This document shows positions 47,001-54,542 of a DNA stretch of 64,000 nt, piece by piece. The stretch covers positions 1 to 64,000 of the forward strand of contig NZ_JAUFPS010000014.1 of NCBI RefSeq assembly GCF_030409315.1. Direction: 5' to 3'. The stretch's first letter is position 1. Every line of letters begins with the position of its first letter. This DNA is from Mucilaginibacter flavus. GTDB taxonomy: Bacteria > Bacteroidota > Bacteroidia > Sphingobacteriales > Sphingobacteriaceae. Made by a program: the position numbers and the translations under genes. Below the pieces are notes generated by a model that worked only from the letters and a program-made list of their open reading frames with translations, searched no databases and had not been told where the DNA came from.

Positions 47001-47465
47001 AAGGTTGATGATTCCTGTATCAATTTTTGTAATAACGGTATCAACATTAGGCAAAATTGAAAAACCTTCGCTTACCACCATATCCAGCTTGTTCATGTTA
47101 TCAAGCAATGAATAGTAAGCCTGTGGTTCCCAGGGGCGGTAAAAAGCAGCGTTTATACGATCTTTATTGTTGGGGTGCTTGCGCTGGTGGATACGTTTGG
47201 AGCGCTCCATTTTTTCAAGCTCGCCTTTTTGTATTTTAAAGGAACGGTATTTGGTTGATCTTTTAATTTGCTCAAGTTCCTCTTTCGACATCTTTTTAGG
47301 TGCAGGATCAAGGCTCGGAAGATCCGGGTAATAGGTTGATTTAATAGTTACTATTACCGCAACGATACCAATAATTAAAAAGGCTAACAGAAGGCGGCTA
47401 AGCCACTTGAAACGATTCCATCTGCCGGGGGTATCTGCCTGAAAAACTTGTTTGCTTGAAGACAT
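44076..47465 (-). CDS. Three-domain GH18-like / polysaccharide deacetylase / GT2 membrane protein
   Basis: This 1129-aa protein has an N-terminal membrane anchor (about 22-42) and a GH18-like domain (about 100-430). A NodB polysaccharide deacetylase domain (about 485-700) carries TFDDGPDPD, GNHTFFHPDIS, FRPPFNAD, DPWDWQPG and ILLHDAGGD. Two helices precede a GT2 domain (about 765-1000) with PAYNEE, DADTQ, EDCDLTMR and QRFRWSFG, and C-terminal helices follow. It resembles the Pga-type machinery for poly-N-acetylglucosamine fused in one chain: the GT2 would polymerise, the NodB deacetylate and the GH18 trim. In the GH18 motif NVDLDEIKD the usual catalytic Glu is Asp219. Confidence 0.92.
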   Translation of the reverse strand: MSSSKQVFQADTPGRWNRFKWLSRLLLAFLIIGIVAVIVTIKSTYYPDLPSLDPAPKKMSKEELEQIKRSTKYRSFKIQKGELEKMERSKRIHQRKHPNNKDRINAAFYRPWEPQAYYSLLDNMNKLDMVVSEGFSILPNVDTVITKIDTGIINLNKKLNKPIILTLSNYVNKNNQAGGYDSKDIERIFKNPKLRTGFINSIVNALHKYKFKGINVDLDEIKDRNSKHYIAFQNELYATLKAKNLLVTQNVVPEDDTYDITRLQHVNDFLFIMAIDEHSENSNAGDLSNQHWVEQILDDVCSKVPSEKIILTFAAGAYDWRESSLGKSIGYQQAISTAEENQSKIIFDPISANSHFTYMDKDSLDHTIYFADAATNFNVIRMADDWATGGVALWRMGTEDPRLWSFFQKNLSIDSLRKTGVDQKRLTSVGLNSRKNVEYDGDGEVLDLITTPQTGEIAIRLDTSDFTIKQQQYKRLPTKYMIRKYGYKPKKVVLTFDDGPDPDFTPRILDILQREKVPAAFFVVGSMAEKNIQLLRREYEDGYEIGNHTFFHPDISTISLQRVVLELNATRKIIESVTGRSTILFRPPFNADAEPETLAEVIPVAESRRQSYITIGESIDPWDWQPGVTADSIVARTIRQANNGSMILLHDAGGDTREETVKALPAIIHYFKTHGYQFTTIADVLDKSKDDLMPPVKNDTGIFAPFYDMAVQGYYYFNWFLVYVFLSAIFLAIGRIVLIAVLAIRQNSENKKAVKARGEIKLPPVSIIVPAYNEEVNAVATIQSLLKTDYPVFEIIFIDDGSKDKTFEVVTAAYQDNPLVKILTKPNGGKASALNFGITHATSDFVVCIDADTQLKDDAIYHLMSYFTDEEIGAVAGTVKVGNETNIITRWQSIEYITAQNMDRRAFDLINSITVVPGAIGAFRKSAIFRAGGFTYDTLAEDCDLTMRILKQGYVVKNCAEAIAYTEAPETVNMLLKQRFRWSFGVIQSFWKNRDALFNKKYKFFGIVGMPNILIFQIILPLFSPLADLMMIFALFGEKPEKMLIYYVAFVVVDFIVGIIAFRMEKEDYRKLIYIIPQRFMWRQLMYYVLFKSMRKALKGELSGWGVLKRTGNVNVKTEKDKTGGGKKS

Positions 47466-47532
47466 TAAGTGAGATTACTTGTATTAAAAGTACTGAGAAC
47501 AAATAAGGGTTTGATAAATGGTTATTGACGGC

Positions 47533-47694
47533 CTATTTTTGAGTTTTACCCGGCTCTATGCCCGAAAAATCAACACCGCATTTGCAGTTGCCGCCACAGC
47601 TTTTTTTGGCTGTCAGGCTTTTATACATCATTCTGCCGATGTAAAAAATAGCACCGGCAAATAGTAAAATAACAAGGATTACCTGGATGTTCAT
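47533..47694 (-). CDS. 53-aa single-span Cys-rich membrane protein
   Basis: This 53-aa protein starts MNIQVILVILLFAGAIFYIG with one transmembrane helix. It continues RMMYKSLTAKKS and a Cys cluster CGGNCKCGVD, ending GIEPGKTQK. It resembles the small FeoB-associated Cys-rich membrane proteins common in Bacteroidota, but no feo gene lies nearby. Iron handling is inferred from resemblance only. The frame has an ATG at 47694 and a TAG at 47533. No strong Shine-Dalgarno is visible. Confidence 0.7.
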   Translation of the reverse strand: MNIQVILVILLFAGAIFYIGRMMYKSLTAKKSCGGNCKCGVDFSGIEPGKTQK

Positions 47695-47751
47695 ACTACA
47701 AAAATACTAATTTTTAATATATACGTATAGACCTGTATAATAGTATAAAGT

Positions 47752-48948
47752 TTAACAGGGCATAAAGGCAATTGTTCCGCCAACCCAGTCAAAATCTTTA
47801 TTATAACGTACTCCAATCATTTTTCCCCTGCTTAAACGCGCCAGGTTTATGGCCAGTGTAGGTGCATCATCGCCGTTGGGCCATAAGTATAAAAGCCGGA
47901 TCTCGGCCTTCACCCCGCCATCCGGCGCCTGTACTACGGGTTCATAATTTACTTTTTCCTGTAAAATCCAGTTTTCAGGGTCTTTAATGCTGCGGATATC
48001 ATCTAAAGTAACATCAATAATAACCCCCTGACCGGCAAAGGAAAACAAAGGTTTTAGTACGTAATTCTCCAAATCGGCTGGGATAAGTTCAACCTGGTGC
48101 AGGAAACGCGTTTTTGGTATATAGTCGCCTTTTAAAAACGGCATAGTGAACTTGCTAATGCGGTAAAACCAGTTTGGGTGCGTTATCCACTCTACGTTCA
48201 AAGCCTGCCTTACATCAACTACTTTATCGAAAATCTCCGGATCATTATCTATCTCATCAAATATCAAGCGGTTATAAATCCGGCGGATTTGTTGCTCATC
48301 TCCGGTTTCGGTTTTATAAAATAGGCGTGTATCACGTTGTATCAGATCGCTCAATGATATTACGGGTATACCCAGGTATTTTTGGGTGAGGTAAAAATCA
48401 ACAGCTGTTTTTTGTTGGGGCGCGTTCACATCCATCAATACCACTTCTTCGTGCTTATAATTGCCAACGATGGTTTTTTTAAGCAGAGCAAGATATTCGT
48501 CCTTATTTAATTCGCTAAAAAATATAGTTTCGTCATCGGTAATATCAAAGACTTCCTTGTAAGTATCGCCCAATAATACCTGGAAACCGTAAAGTGAAGG
48601 GAATCCCTGTAACTCTATTAGCTTGGGAACAATATTACCGGCATCATCTTTACAAACCCCAAAATCCAGCGCGATAAAATGAGGATGATCGTTTTCATTG
48701 GCTACCCGCCATTTATCGGGAATGGCACGCTCGGTTAATTCTTTAAAATCGGGCTGTAAAATAGTAGTTATAATATCCTCACCGGCAGCAATCAGTTTGT
48801 CCCTAAAATCGGCAGTCAATAAAACCGGGGTTTCGGCAACACGGAATTGTACGGGAGTATGCAGGCCCTGGTTAAGCTTATCTAAAAACTCAGCATACTT
48901 TTCATCGGTAAAGCCGGCGTTGAATTTTTTCCTTGCTAATGGATTCAT
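47752..48948 (-). CDS. Conserved protein with ATP-grasp-like C-terminal half
   Basis: This 398-aa soluble protein is not a well-characterised family to me. The C-terminal half resembles an ATP-grasp fold: YVLKPLFSFAGQGVIIDVT as a nucleotide-binding strand-loop, WILQEKVNYEPVVQ as the hinge with its Glu, and AEIRLLYLW followed by NLARLSRGKMIGVRYNKDFDWVGG. The N-terminal half contains ALDFGVCKDDAGNIVPKLIELQGFPSLYGF. A carboxylate-amine or peptide ligation is a fair inference for the fold, but the substrates are unknown. It is a single gene. Confidence 0.7.
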   Translation of the reverse strand: MNPLARKKFNAGFTDEKYAEFLDKLNQGLHTPVQFRVAETPVLLTADFRDKLIAAGEDIITTILQPDFKELTERAIPDKWRVANENDHPHFIALDFGVCKDDAGNIVPKLIELQGFPSLYGFQVLLGDTYKEVFDITDDETIFFSELNKDEYLALLKKTIVGNYKHEEVVLMDVNAPQQKTAVDFYLTQKYLGIPVISLSDLIQRDTRLFYKTETGDEQQIRRIYNRLIFDEIDNDPEIFDKVVDVRQALNVEWITHPNWFYRISKFTMPFLKGDYIPKTRFLHQVELIPADLENYVLKPLFSFAGQGVIIDVTLDDIRSIKDPENWILQEKVNYEPVVQAPDGGVKAEIRLLYLWPNGDDAPTLAINLARLSRGKMIGVRYNKDFDWVGGTIAFMPC

Positions 48949-48960
48949 GGGTTTAGATAA

Positions 48961-49215
48961 TTAGCCCCTCTAAATCTCCCCCGGGAAGGAAGACTTTTAA
49001 AGCCCTCCTTCCCGAGGAGTGTTGCGAGGGAGTTGTTACAAACAAACTTACTTAATTTAGTTCAACGTTTTAATTTTCTAAAAATCCTTGCTCCTTTTGT
49101 CCTTGCTCCAACTGAAACTAATTTAGTTCAACGTTTAATTCTTATCTCAAAATCCTTTGTCCTTTGTCCAATAGTCCTTGCTCCAATAAAGTCCAATAAT
49201 CCTTCGTCCAAGAAG
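48961..49215. repeat. Repeat block upstream of gpsA
   Basis: The 48949-49280 gap carries no gene. At 48967-49018 a CTCCCCCGGGAAGG and CTCCTTCCCGAGGAG imperfect palindrome is a variant of the C/G-run repeat. The direct repeat TAATTTAGTTCAACGTTTTAATT at 49053-49075 and 49119-49140 follows. The words TCCTTGCTCC and TCCTTTGTCC occur many times between 49084 and 49210. Confidence 0.65.
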
Positions 49216-49280
49216 ATAATATTTCATTAATTTGCTGTGTCAATTAAAACTTACAACTGGCATTTTTGCTTACTTGTTTA

Positions 49281-50282
49281 ATGTATAAAAAGAAAATAGC
49301 CGTTATAGGCGGCGGAAGCTGGGCTACCGCCAATGTTAAAATGCTGGTTGATAACACTACCGAAAAGGAAGTTTTTTGGTGGATGCGCAATGCAGAGGCC
49401 GTAGAGCATCTTCATAAATTTAGTCATAACCCGTATTACTTAAGTTCGGTTGAGATAAAGTTACCTAAAGAAAATATTTCTACCGATTTAAAGAACCTGA
49501 TACAGGTTGCTGATATTGTTTTGCTGAATGTACCTGCCGCTTTTTTGAAAGAAGCACTTACCGGAATTACACCGGCCGACCTTGCCGGTAAAAAAATCGT
49601 TTCGGCTATTAAAGGTATCGTACCCGATGAGAATTTAATTATCGGGGAGTTTTTAAACCACAAATACGGAATCTCTTTTGAAGATTTCATAGTGATTAGC
49701 GGGCCCTGCCATGCCGAAGAAGTGGCGCTGGAGAAGTTATCATACCTCACCATAGCATCTGGCGATGCCGCCCTTGCTGCCGAATTTGCGGGCCTTATCA
49801 ATACCCGCTATATTAAAACCAATGTATCTGATGATATTTACGGTACCGAGTGGGGCGCTGTGTTAAAAAATGTTTACGCTATTGCCGGTGGCATTTGCCA
49901 CGGTGTTGGCTATGGCGATAATTTTCAGGCGGTGCTTATTTCAAACGCCATACGGGAGATTGAGCGCTTTGTTGATGTGGTGCACCCTATTGACAGGGAT
50001 ATCAAGGAATCGGCCTATCTGGGCGATTTGCTGGTAACCGCCTATTCGCAATTTAGCCGCAACCGCACTTTTGGTAATATGATAGGCAAGGGGTACACGG
50101 TAACATCGGCCCAGTTAGAGATGAATATGGTTGCCGAAGGCTATTATGCAGTAAATTGCCTACAGCAGGTTAATAAACAGTACAAGGTAAATATGCCTAT
50201 TTGCGATGCGGTTTATGCTATTTTGTATCAAAAACGCTCTCCTGTGCTTGAAATGAAGAACTTGGCAGAAAAATTGAGTTAG
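49281..50282 (+). CDS. gpsA: Glycerol-3-phosphate dehydrogenase [NAD(P)+]
   Basis: This 333-aa enzyme makes sn-glycerol-3-phosphate from dihydroxyacetone phosphate for phospholipid synthesis. The Rossmann start is IAVIGGGSWATANVKMLV. The signature region SGPCHAEEVALEKLSYL, the catalytic Lys in GAVLKNVYAIAGGICHGVGYGDN and the C-terminal RNRTFGNMIGKGYTVTSAQLEMNMVAEGYYAV are all present. The start at the ATG at 49281 is chosen; a TTG 15 bp upstream is unlikely. Confidence 0.95.
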   Translation: MYKKKIAVIGGGSWATANVKMLVDNTTEKEVFWWMRNAEAVEHLHKFSHNPYYLSSVEIKLPKENISTDLKNLIQVADIVLLNVPAAFLKEALTGITPADLAGKKIVSAIKGIVPDENLIIGEFLNHKYGISFEDFIVISGPCHAEEVALEKLSYLTIASGDAALAAEFAGLINTRYIKTNVSDDIYGTEWGAVLKNVYAIAGGICHGVGYGDNFQAVLISNAIREIERFVDVVHPIDRDIKESAYLGDLLVTAYSQFSRNRTFGNMIGKGYTVTSAQLEMNMVAEGYYAVNCLQQVNKQYKVNMPICDAVYAILYQKRSPVLEMKNLAEKLS

Positions 50283-50307
50283 TTAAATAAAATTAACTCA
50301 ATTTACC

Positions 50308-50652
50308 ATGAAAAATTTATTCAAAATAGCATTATTTGCTGCCGGATCATTTGTTATTTCGCCTGTATTTGCCCAAACTCACAAGGATACTACCTTTGGT
50401 CAAAAGGTAGGCGCAACCGCTAAAAAGGTTGGGCACGCCACTAAAACTACGGCTGTAAAGGTTGGACATAAAACATCGCAGATAGCAGCCAACAGCGAGT
50501 CGACCATTGTAGATAAAAAATATAGCGGAAAAGTAGGGCCAGGTAATCACGATGTTTACATCGATAAAAATTCAAAATATTATTACGTTAACAAAAAAGG
50601 CCACCGCGTTTACATCAAAAAATCTCAAATGGTGGATAAGCCGGGTAAATAA
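50308..50652 (+). CDS. Small secreted basic protein, unknown
   Basis: This 114-aa protein has a signal peptide (cut after VFA, about residue 22). A repeated segment reads KVGATAKKVGHATKTTAVKVGHKTSQIA, and a C-terminal part has paired Tyr and Lys (YIDKNSKYYYVNKKGHRVYIKKS). I do not recognise a family. It looks periplasmic and strongly basic. It lies 26 bp after gpsA on the same strand and may be co-transcribed. Confidence 0.75.
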   Translation: MKNLFKIALFAAGSFVISPVFAQTHKDTTFGQKVGATAKKVGHATKTTAVKVGHKTSQIAANSESTIVDKKYSGKVGPGNHDVYIDKNSKYYYVNKKGHRVYIKKSQMVDKPGK

Positions 50653-50692
50653 AATTTCGTATCTTATTGCCGGAGCATAAAACACGCCTATC

Positions 50693-51031
50693 ATGAAAAA
50701 ATATCGGTTATTATTAGTTTTCCCGGTGTGTGCGCTTTTAGCGTTTTCGTTTGCTTGCAACAGCAACAGCGGCGAAACCGGACAGGTAAATAAAAAGCTG
50801 CTTGGCAAGTGGAAATCAAAAGATGGCGAAACCAAATTGGAAATAACCGATAAGGGTTTTACCACCGATGACGGGCAACCGATTACAGAGGATTATTTTG
50901 TGAAGAACGATACCATTTTTACATCGTACCAGGGGAGCAGGCCATTTACCAAATTCCTGATCAAAAACCTGGACGATCATAAATTGACGCTATTTTATCC
51001 GGATTCTGATTTGGTGGAGTTTGCGAGGTAA
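50693..51031 (+). CDS. Small lipocalin-like lipoprotein, unknown function
   Basis: This 112-aa protein has a lipoprotein signal (Cys near 22 in FSFACNSN). A small beta-rich domain begins NKKLLGKWKSKDGETKLEITDKG, resembling lipocalin-like or DUF4923-type stress lipoproteins of Bacteroidota. The function is unknown. It lies 41 bp after the preceding small secreted protein. Confidence 0.75.
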   Translation: MKKYRLLLVFPVCALLAFSFACNSNSGETGQVNKKLLGKWKSKDGETKLEITDKGFTTDDGQPITEDYFVKNDTIFTSYQGSRPFTKFLIKNLDDHKLTLFYPDSDLVEFAR

Positions 51032-51578
51032 TAATAAACCTATCGTCATTGCGAGTTGTGAAATCCGGAGACTTTGAAAGTGGGAATGACAATATAAAGA
51101 AAAAAAATAGGGTCATGCTGAGTTATAAAATCCGGGGACTCTGAAAGTGGAAATAACGTAAACAAACCAAGGAACGACTCACCCCGACGAGGCTACGCCC
51201 GTCTGCCCCTCTCTCCGACTTCGTCGCATAGAGGGGCAAAAAACAAAAAAATGGGGTTCACCCTCTATGCGGCTTTAGCCGGAGAGAGGGTCGGCTAGCG
51301 AAGCGTTGCCGGGGTGAGTCGTAGCCAGCGTTCAAACCACTCGCATTCGGCTAAAACGAACACGTCATGGGTAGCCTGTCGAAGCACGCGGGCGAAGGCC
51401 TCTGCGCGCGAGTCTTCGACAGGCTCAGACTGACAACCCTCTTTACTTTTTACAACTTGTCATGGGTAGGTACGAAGCAATCTCCGGACTATACAGAGTG
51501 AAACTTCAAAATTGATTTGCGTGTGTAGAGATTGCTTCGTACCTCGTATGACGGTGGTTAAAGGAATCTTCCCCAAAA
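51032..51578. repeat. Repeat island between the lipoprotein and DEAD-box genes
   Basis: The gap 51032-51766 carries no gene. It holds two copies of module A (about 51060-51083 and 51128-51151), the large palindrome P1 at 51171-51327, module B (AGCCTGTCGAAG at 51373-51384 and its complement at 51414-51425), and module C inverted (51459-51480) plus a variant (51526-51540). The block runs up to the DEAD-box terminator at 51579. Confidence 0.8.
51171..51327. repeat. Large palindromic element P1, copy 1
   Basis: ACGACTCACCCCGACGAGGCT is mirrored by CCGGGGTGAGTCGT near the other end. Inner arms CCCCTCTCTCCGACTTCGTCG and GGAGAGAGGGTCGGCTAGCGAA pair, and a hairpin AGCCGGAGAGAGGGT lies in the middle. 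A near-identical copy lies at 60471-60622. Confidence 0.85.
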
Positions 51579-51620
51579 AACAAAAGCCTTCATAACTGCT
51601 GGCGGCAGTTGAAGGCTTTG
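51579..51620 (-). terminator. Terminator of the DEAD-box helicase gene
   Basis: On the minus strand AAAGCCTTCAACTGC and GCAGTTATGAAGGCTTT form a long stem (outer AAGCCTTCA/TGAAGGCTT, inner AACTGC/GCAGTT with a 5-nt loop), followed by GTTTTTTGG. It lies about 150 bp after the stop codon at 51767. Confidence 0.75.
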
Positions 51621-51683
51621 TTAACAAAACTAAACTAAAACTATGCTTCCTTACCAGGGGAAGCTCATGAAAACTATCTTTTT

Positions 51684-51764
51684 TAAGTATCAAGTAGTTA
51701 GTATCAAGTATCAAGATAGCTGCGGTTGCTTAGTTCCGGTCTTACTACTTGATACTTACTACTA
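51684..51764. repeat. Inverted word repeat, TAGTAAGTATCAAG type, copy 1
   Basis: The left arm (about 51684-51715) contains TAAGTATCAAGTAG and TATCAAGTATCAAG. The right arm (51741-51764) is CTTACTACTTGATACTTACTACTA. The spacer is about 25 bp. The same words recur at 55426-55588. It sits at the 3' end of the DEAD-box gene. Confidence 0.8.
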
Positions 51765-51766
51765 AA

Positions 51767-53620
51767 TTAGTATCTTCTTCTGCGTTCCGGGCGTTCTTCG
51801 CGGGGCTTGCCAGAGAAGTCGCGGAAGCCACCGCCTCCACCTTCACGGCGTTCGCCACCACGGTTGTTGCCGCCATCGCGCCTGTCGCCACCACGGTAAC
51901 CACCGCCTTCACGACGCTCGCCACCACGATAACCACCTTCACGTCTGTCGCCACCGCGGTAACCACCACTACTTTCACGACGGTCGCTTGTACCTTCGCC
52001 AGATACTTCTATCCTTACAGGGCGGCCTTTGTATTCGGCACCTGCAAAACCTGCATTTACTTTCTCAACGTCCTCGTTAGGTACTTCAAAGAAAGAGTAA
52101 ACACCTTTTACATCTATTTTACCAACCGAACGGCCGCTAATTTTTGATGTGTTGCAAATGTAACCTAACAAATCGCCACGGTTAAACTCATCTACAGAAC
52201 CCAGGTTGATAAACAAACGGGTGTAAGCTGATGGGCCGCTTGACGCACCACGAGGGGCACGGTCATCACGATCTCTTGACCTACCTTCTTCAACGCCTGC
52301 ATTTAAATCAGGAGCGTTTTTGTAGTAGTCTAGGAAACGGTTAAATTCAATTGAAGCAAAACGTTTAATGAAATCTTCTTTTGTGAAATCTTTAAACTCT
52401 TCAATGATGCGTGGCAGGTACTGCTCAATTTGCTCTTCGTTAACAGTTACGTTATGAACTTTGTGAACAATAGAGAATAATTGTTTCTCGCAAACATCAA
52501 AACCTGTAGGGATCTCTGCTTTTGAGAATTTTTTACCAATTACACGCTCAATCTGGCGTATTTTACCTAATTCCTTCGCGTTAACAATTGAAATTGATAC
52601 ACCTGTTTTACCTGCACGGGCTGTACGACCGCTACGGTGAGTGTAGTTTTCAACTTCATCTGGCAATGAGTAGTTAATTACGTGTGTAACATCATTAACA
52701 TCAATACCACGTGCGGCAACGTCTGTAGCAATTAACAGCTGCAGGCTACGCTCGCGGTAGCGTTTCATTACCTTATCGCGTTGTTGTTGCGAAAGGTCGC
52801 CGTGTAAAGAATCGGCATTGTAACCGTCTTTAATCAGGGCCTCGGCAATATCCTGGGTTTCAATTTTGGTACGGCAAAATACAATACCAAAAATATCAGG
52901 GTTAAAATCAACAATACGTTTAAAAGCGGCATACTTATCTCGGGCACGTACTATGTAGTACTCGTGCTCAATGTTGGCATTGCCGGTATTTTTTTCGCCC
53001 ATGGTAAGCTCAAACGGATTATCCATGTACTTTTTGGCAATACGCCTAACTTCGGCAGGCATAGTGGCCGAGAATAACCAGGTTTTTTTGTCGTCTGGCG
53101 TGGTAGATAAGATATTGTCAATGTCTTCCTGAAAGCCCATATTGAGCATTTCATCAGCTTCATCCAATACTACATATTTTACCCTCGAAAAATCTATCGC
53201 CTTACGGTTAATGATATCAAGCATACGGCCTGGTGTGGCCACAACGATCTGTACGCCACGTTTAATCTGGCGTAGCTGATCCATAATGCTTGCTCCGCCA
53301 TAAACGGCAACAACGTTAACGTTGTGCATTTTTTTGGAGTAATTTTTAATGTCGTTCGTGATTTGTAAACAAAGTTCACGTGTTGGGCATAAAACAAGTG
53401 CCTGTGGATGGTTTTCTTCAAAATCCAACAGTTCTAATAATGGTAGGCCAAAGGCAGCAGTCTTACCGGTCCCGGTTTGGGCTAATCCGACAAAATCGTT
53501 GCTGCCTGTTAACAATACCGGAATTGACTGTTCCTGGATTGGCGTTGGGTTTTCAAACCCTAACTCAGAGATGGCATTAACAATATCATGACGGATTCCC
53601 AGTTCAATAAATGGGTTCAT
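51767..53620 (-). CDS. DEAD-box ATP-dependent RNA helicase, CsdA/DeaD type
   Basis: This 617-aa helicase has all core motifs: AQTGTGKTAAFGLPLL, PTRELCLQ, VATPGRMLD, DEADEML, SATMP, VFCRTKIETQ, TDVAARGIDV and HRSGRTARAG. It is followed by a DbpA-like RNA-binding domain (about residues 470-540, RLFINLGSVDEFNRGDLL). The C-terminal tail of about 70 residues is rich in RGG/YRGG repeats (GYRGGDRREGG). It remodels RNA, probably in ribosome assembly and in the cold, by family knowledge. A promoter match lies at 53662-53669. Confidence 0.94.
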   Translation of the reverse strand: MNPFIELGIRHDIVNAISELGFENPTPIQEQSIPVLLTGSNDFVGLAQTGTGKTAAFGLPLLELLDFEENHPQALVLCPTRELCLQITNDIKNYSKKMHNVNVVAVYGGASIMDQLRQIKRGVQIVVATPGRMLDIINRKAIDFSRVKYVVLDEADEMLNMGFQEDIDNILSTTPDDKKTWLFSATMPAEVRRIAKKYMDNPFELTMGEKNTGNANIEHEYYIVRARDKYAAFKRIVDFNPDIFGIVFCRTKIETQDIAEALIKDGYNADSLHGDLSQQQRDKVMKRYRERSLQLLIATDVAARGIDVNDVTHVINYSLPDEVENYTHRSGRTARAGKTGVSISIVNAKELGKIRQIERVIGKKFSKAEIPTGFDVCEKQLFSIVHKVHNVTVNEEQIEQYLPRIIEEFKDFTKEDFIKRFASIEFNRFLDYYKNAPDLNAGVEEGRSRDRDDRAPRGASSGPSAYTRLFINLGSVDEFNRGDLLGYICNTSKISGRSVGKIDVKGVYSFFEVPNEDVEKVNAGFAGAEYKGRPVRIEVSGEGTSDRRESSGGYRGGDRREGGYRGGERREGGGYRGGDRRDGGNNRGGERREGGGGGFRDFSGKPREERPERRRRY

Positions 53621-53661
53621 GAATTAAAATAACGAATTTGGCAACATCGCCAAATCGGGCG

Positions 53662-53692
53662 CAAAGATAGCGCTAATATTTTTCAAAAGCAA
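53662..53692 (-). promoter_or_regulatory. Promoter of the DEAD-box helicase gene
   Basis: The minus strand has TATCTTTG (53662-53669), a full TAnnTTTG match, with TTG exactly 20 bp upstream (53690-53692). The spacing fits the Bacteroidota -33/-7 consensus. The predicted start of transcription is about 35 bp before the ATG. Confidence 0.55.
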
Positions 53693-53822
53693 TAAGGATA
53701 AGTATTCATTTTTACTTTTCCACAACTATTTTCATTTTAATGCTAAATGCCTTTAAAATAGTAACTTAATTATGGATATTGTAATGTTTTAGCAAGGCAT
53801 TTTACATATTTATCAGAGGACT

Positions 53823-53942
53823 TTACTGTACTATCTGATTACTAAGGGCGAAAACGATAAGCTGGGTAATGTTTTTTACCTCCAGCTTTTTGAAAATGTT
53901 TTTTCGGTGGGTTTCGATTATGAGGCTGATACGGTACTTACC
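53823..53942 (-). pseudogene. Remnant of a LuxR-family regulator (C-terminal HTH only)
   Basis: A short open frame of 40 codons on the minus strand reads GKYRISLIIETHRKNIFKKLEVKNITQLIVFALSNQIVQ. It closely resembles the recognition half of a LuxR/GerE helix-turn-helix (normally TVETHRKNIFKKLEV-like), and the helix is well preserved. It has no start codon, is cut at its N-terminus by a TAA at 53945-53943, and has no upstream receiver or HTH half. It overlaps the last bases of the DUF4293 gene. A truncated relic is the best reading. Confidence 0.75.
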
Positions 53943-54408
53943 TTAGCCTATCGGCCGATTTTACCAGCTTATCATCGTTCTTGATGCTTTTTACAGCTAA
54001 CAGCAGCATAATGATGCTTATCGAAGTTAAGAAAAGACCAATGCCCATGGTTTTTGTGCCTAATTGCACGCCTTCGCCAACAGCTTTCTTTACGGTTTGG
54101 GCCATCCAAAAGCTGTAGCCAAAAAGCACCAATATTGTGCTGTACACAAGCGCTATTTGTTGCTTGCGGTTTTTAAACAGAAAGATGATCACCAAAGGGA
54201 TGATGGCTACTATTGCGGTAACAGCGGTTAGGGCGGTAAATGAATCGGTATGTTTTTGAACGCCGTTTACATCCTGAAAAATGCCGGTGACCATAATAGT
54301 TACGGGGGTATCATTTATGTATACATTGTGTGCAAGCGGAAAAAGGTAAAGGGCAAACAATGCCAGGCTGGCAACCAACAGGTAAATGCTTTGTATTCTT
54401 TGTAGCAT
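53938..54408 (-). CDS. DUF4293 family membrane protein
   Basis: This 156-aa protein has four predicted transmembrane helices. It matches DUF4293, a Bacteroidota-specific family: MLQRIQSIYLLVASLALF at the start, a loop of about 35 residues, then helices at about 64-80, 86-104 and 121-140. The function is unknown. It is next to the LuxR remnant, and the two ends overlap by five bases. Confidence 0.85.
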   Translation of the reverse strand: MLQRIQSIYLLVASLALFALYLFPLAHNVYINDTPVTIMVTGIFQDVNGVQKHTDSFTALTAVTAIVAIIPLVIIFLFKNRKQQIALVYSTILVLFGYSFWMAQTVKKAVGEGVQLGTKTMGIGLFLTSISIIMLLLAVKSIKNDDKLVKSADRLR

Positions 54409-54530
54409 AGTATTAAAATTATGATGACAAATATAGATGTTTTAAGCTGAAAGCTTAAAGCGAAAGGCTGAAAGCTTTTGATGTTTAGTTTTAAGTTTTT
54501 TGGCTTGATTACCATTCCCCGCCATATTAT

Positions 54531-54538
54531 TAACTTTG
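54531..54538 (+). promoter_or_regulatory. Candidate -7 element (TAACTTTG) for truA
   Basis: TAACTTTG matches TAnnTTTG and ends five bases before the GTG start at 54543. A TTG lies 23 bp upstream (54505-54507). If used, the truA mRNA would have almost no leader. Confidence 0.4.
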
Positions 54539-54542
54539 CCCT

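Noticed and set aside
51745..52147. Val/Ala- or Thr-rich frames over the helicase RGG tail
   Set aside because: They are products of the repetitive RGG-coding DNA read in other frames or strands.
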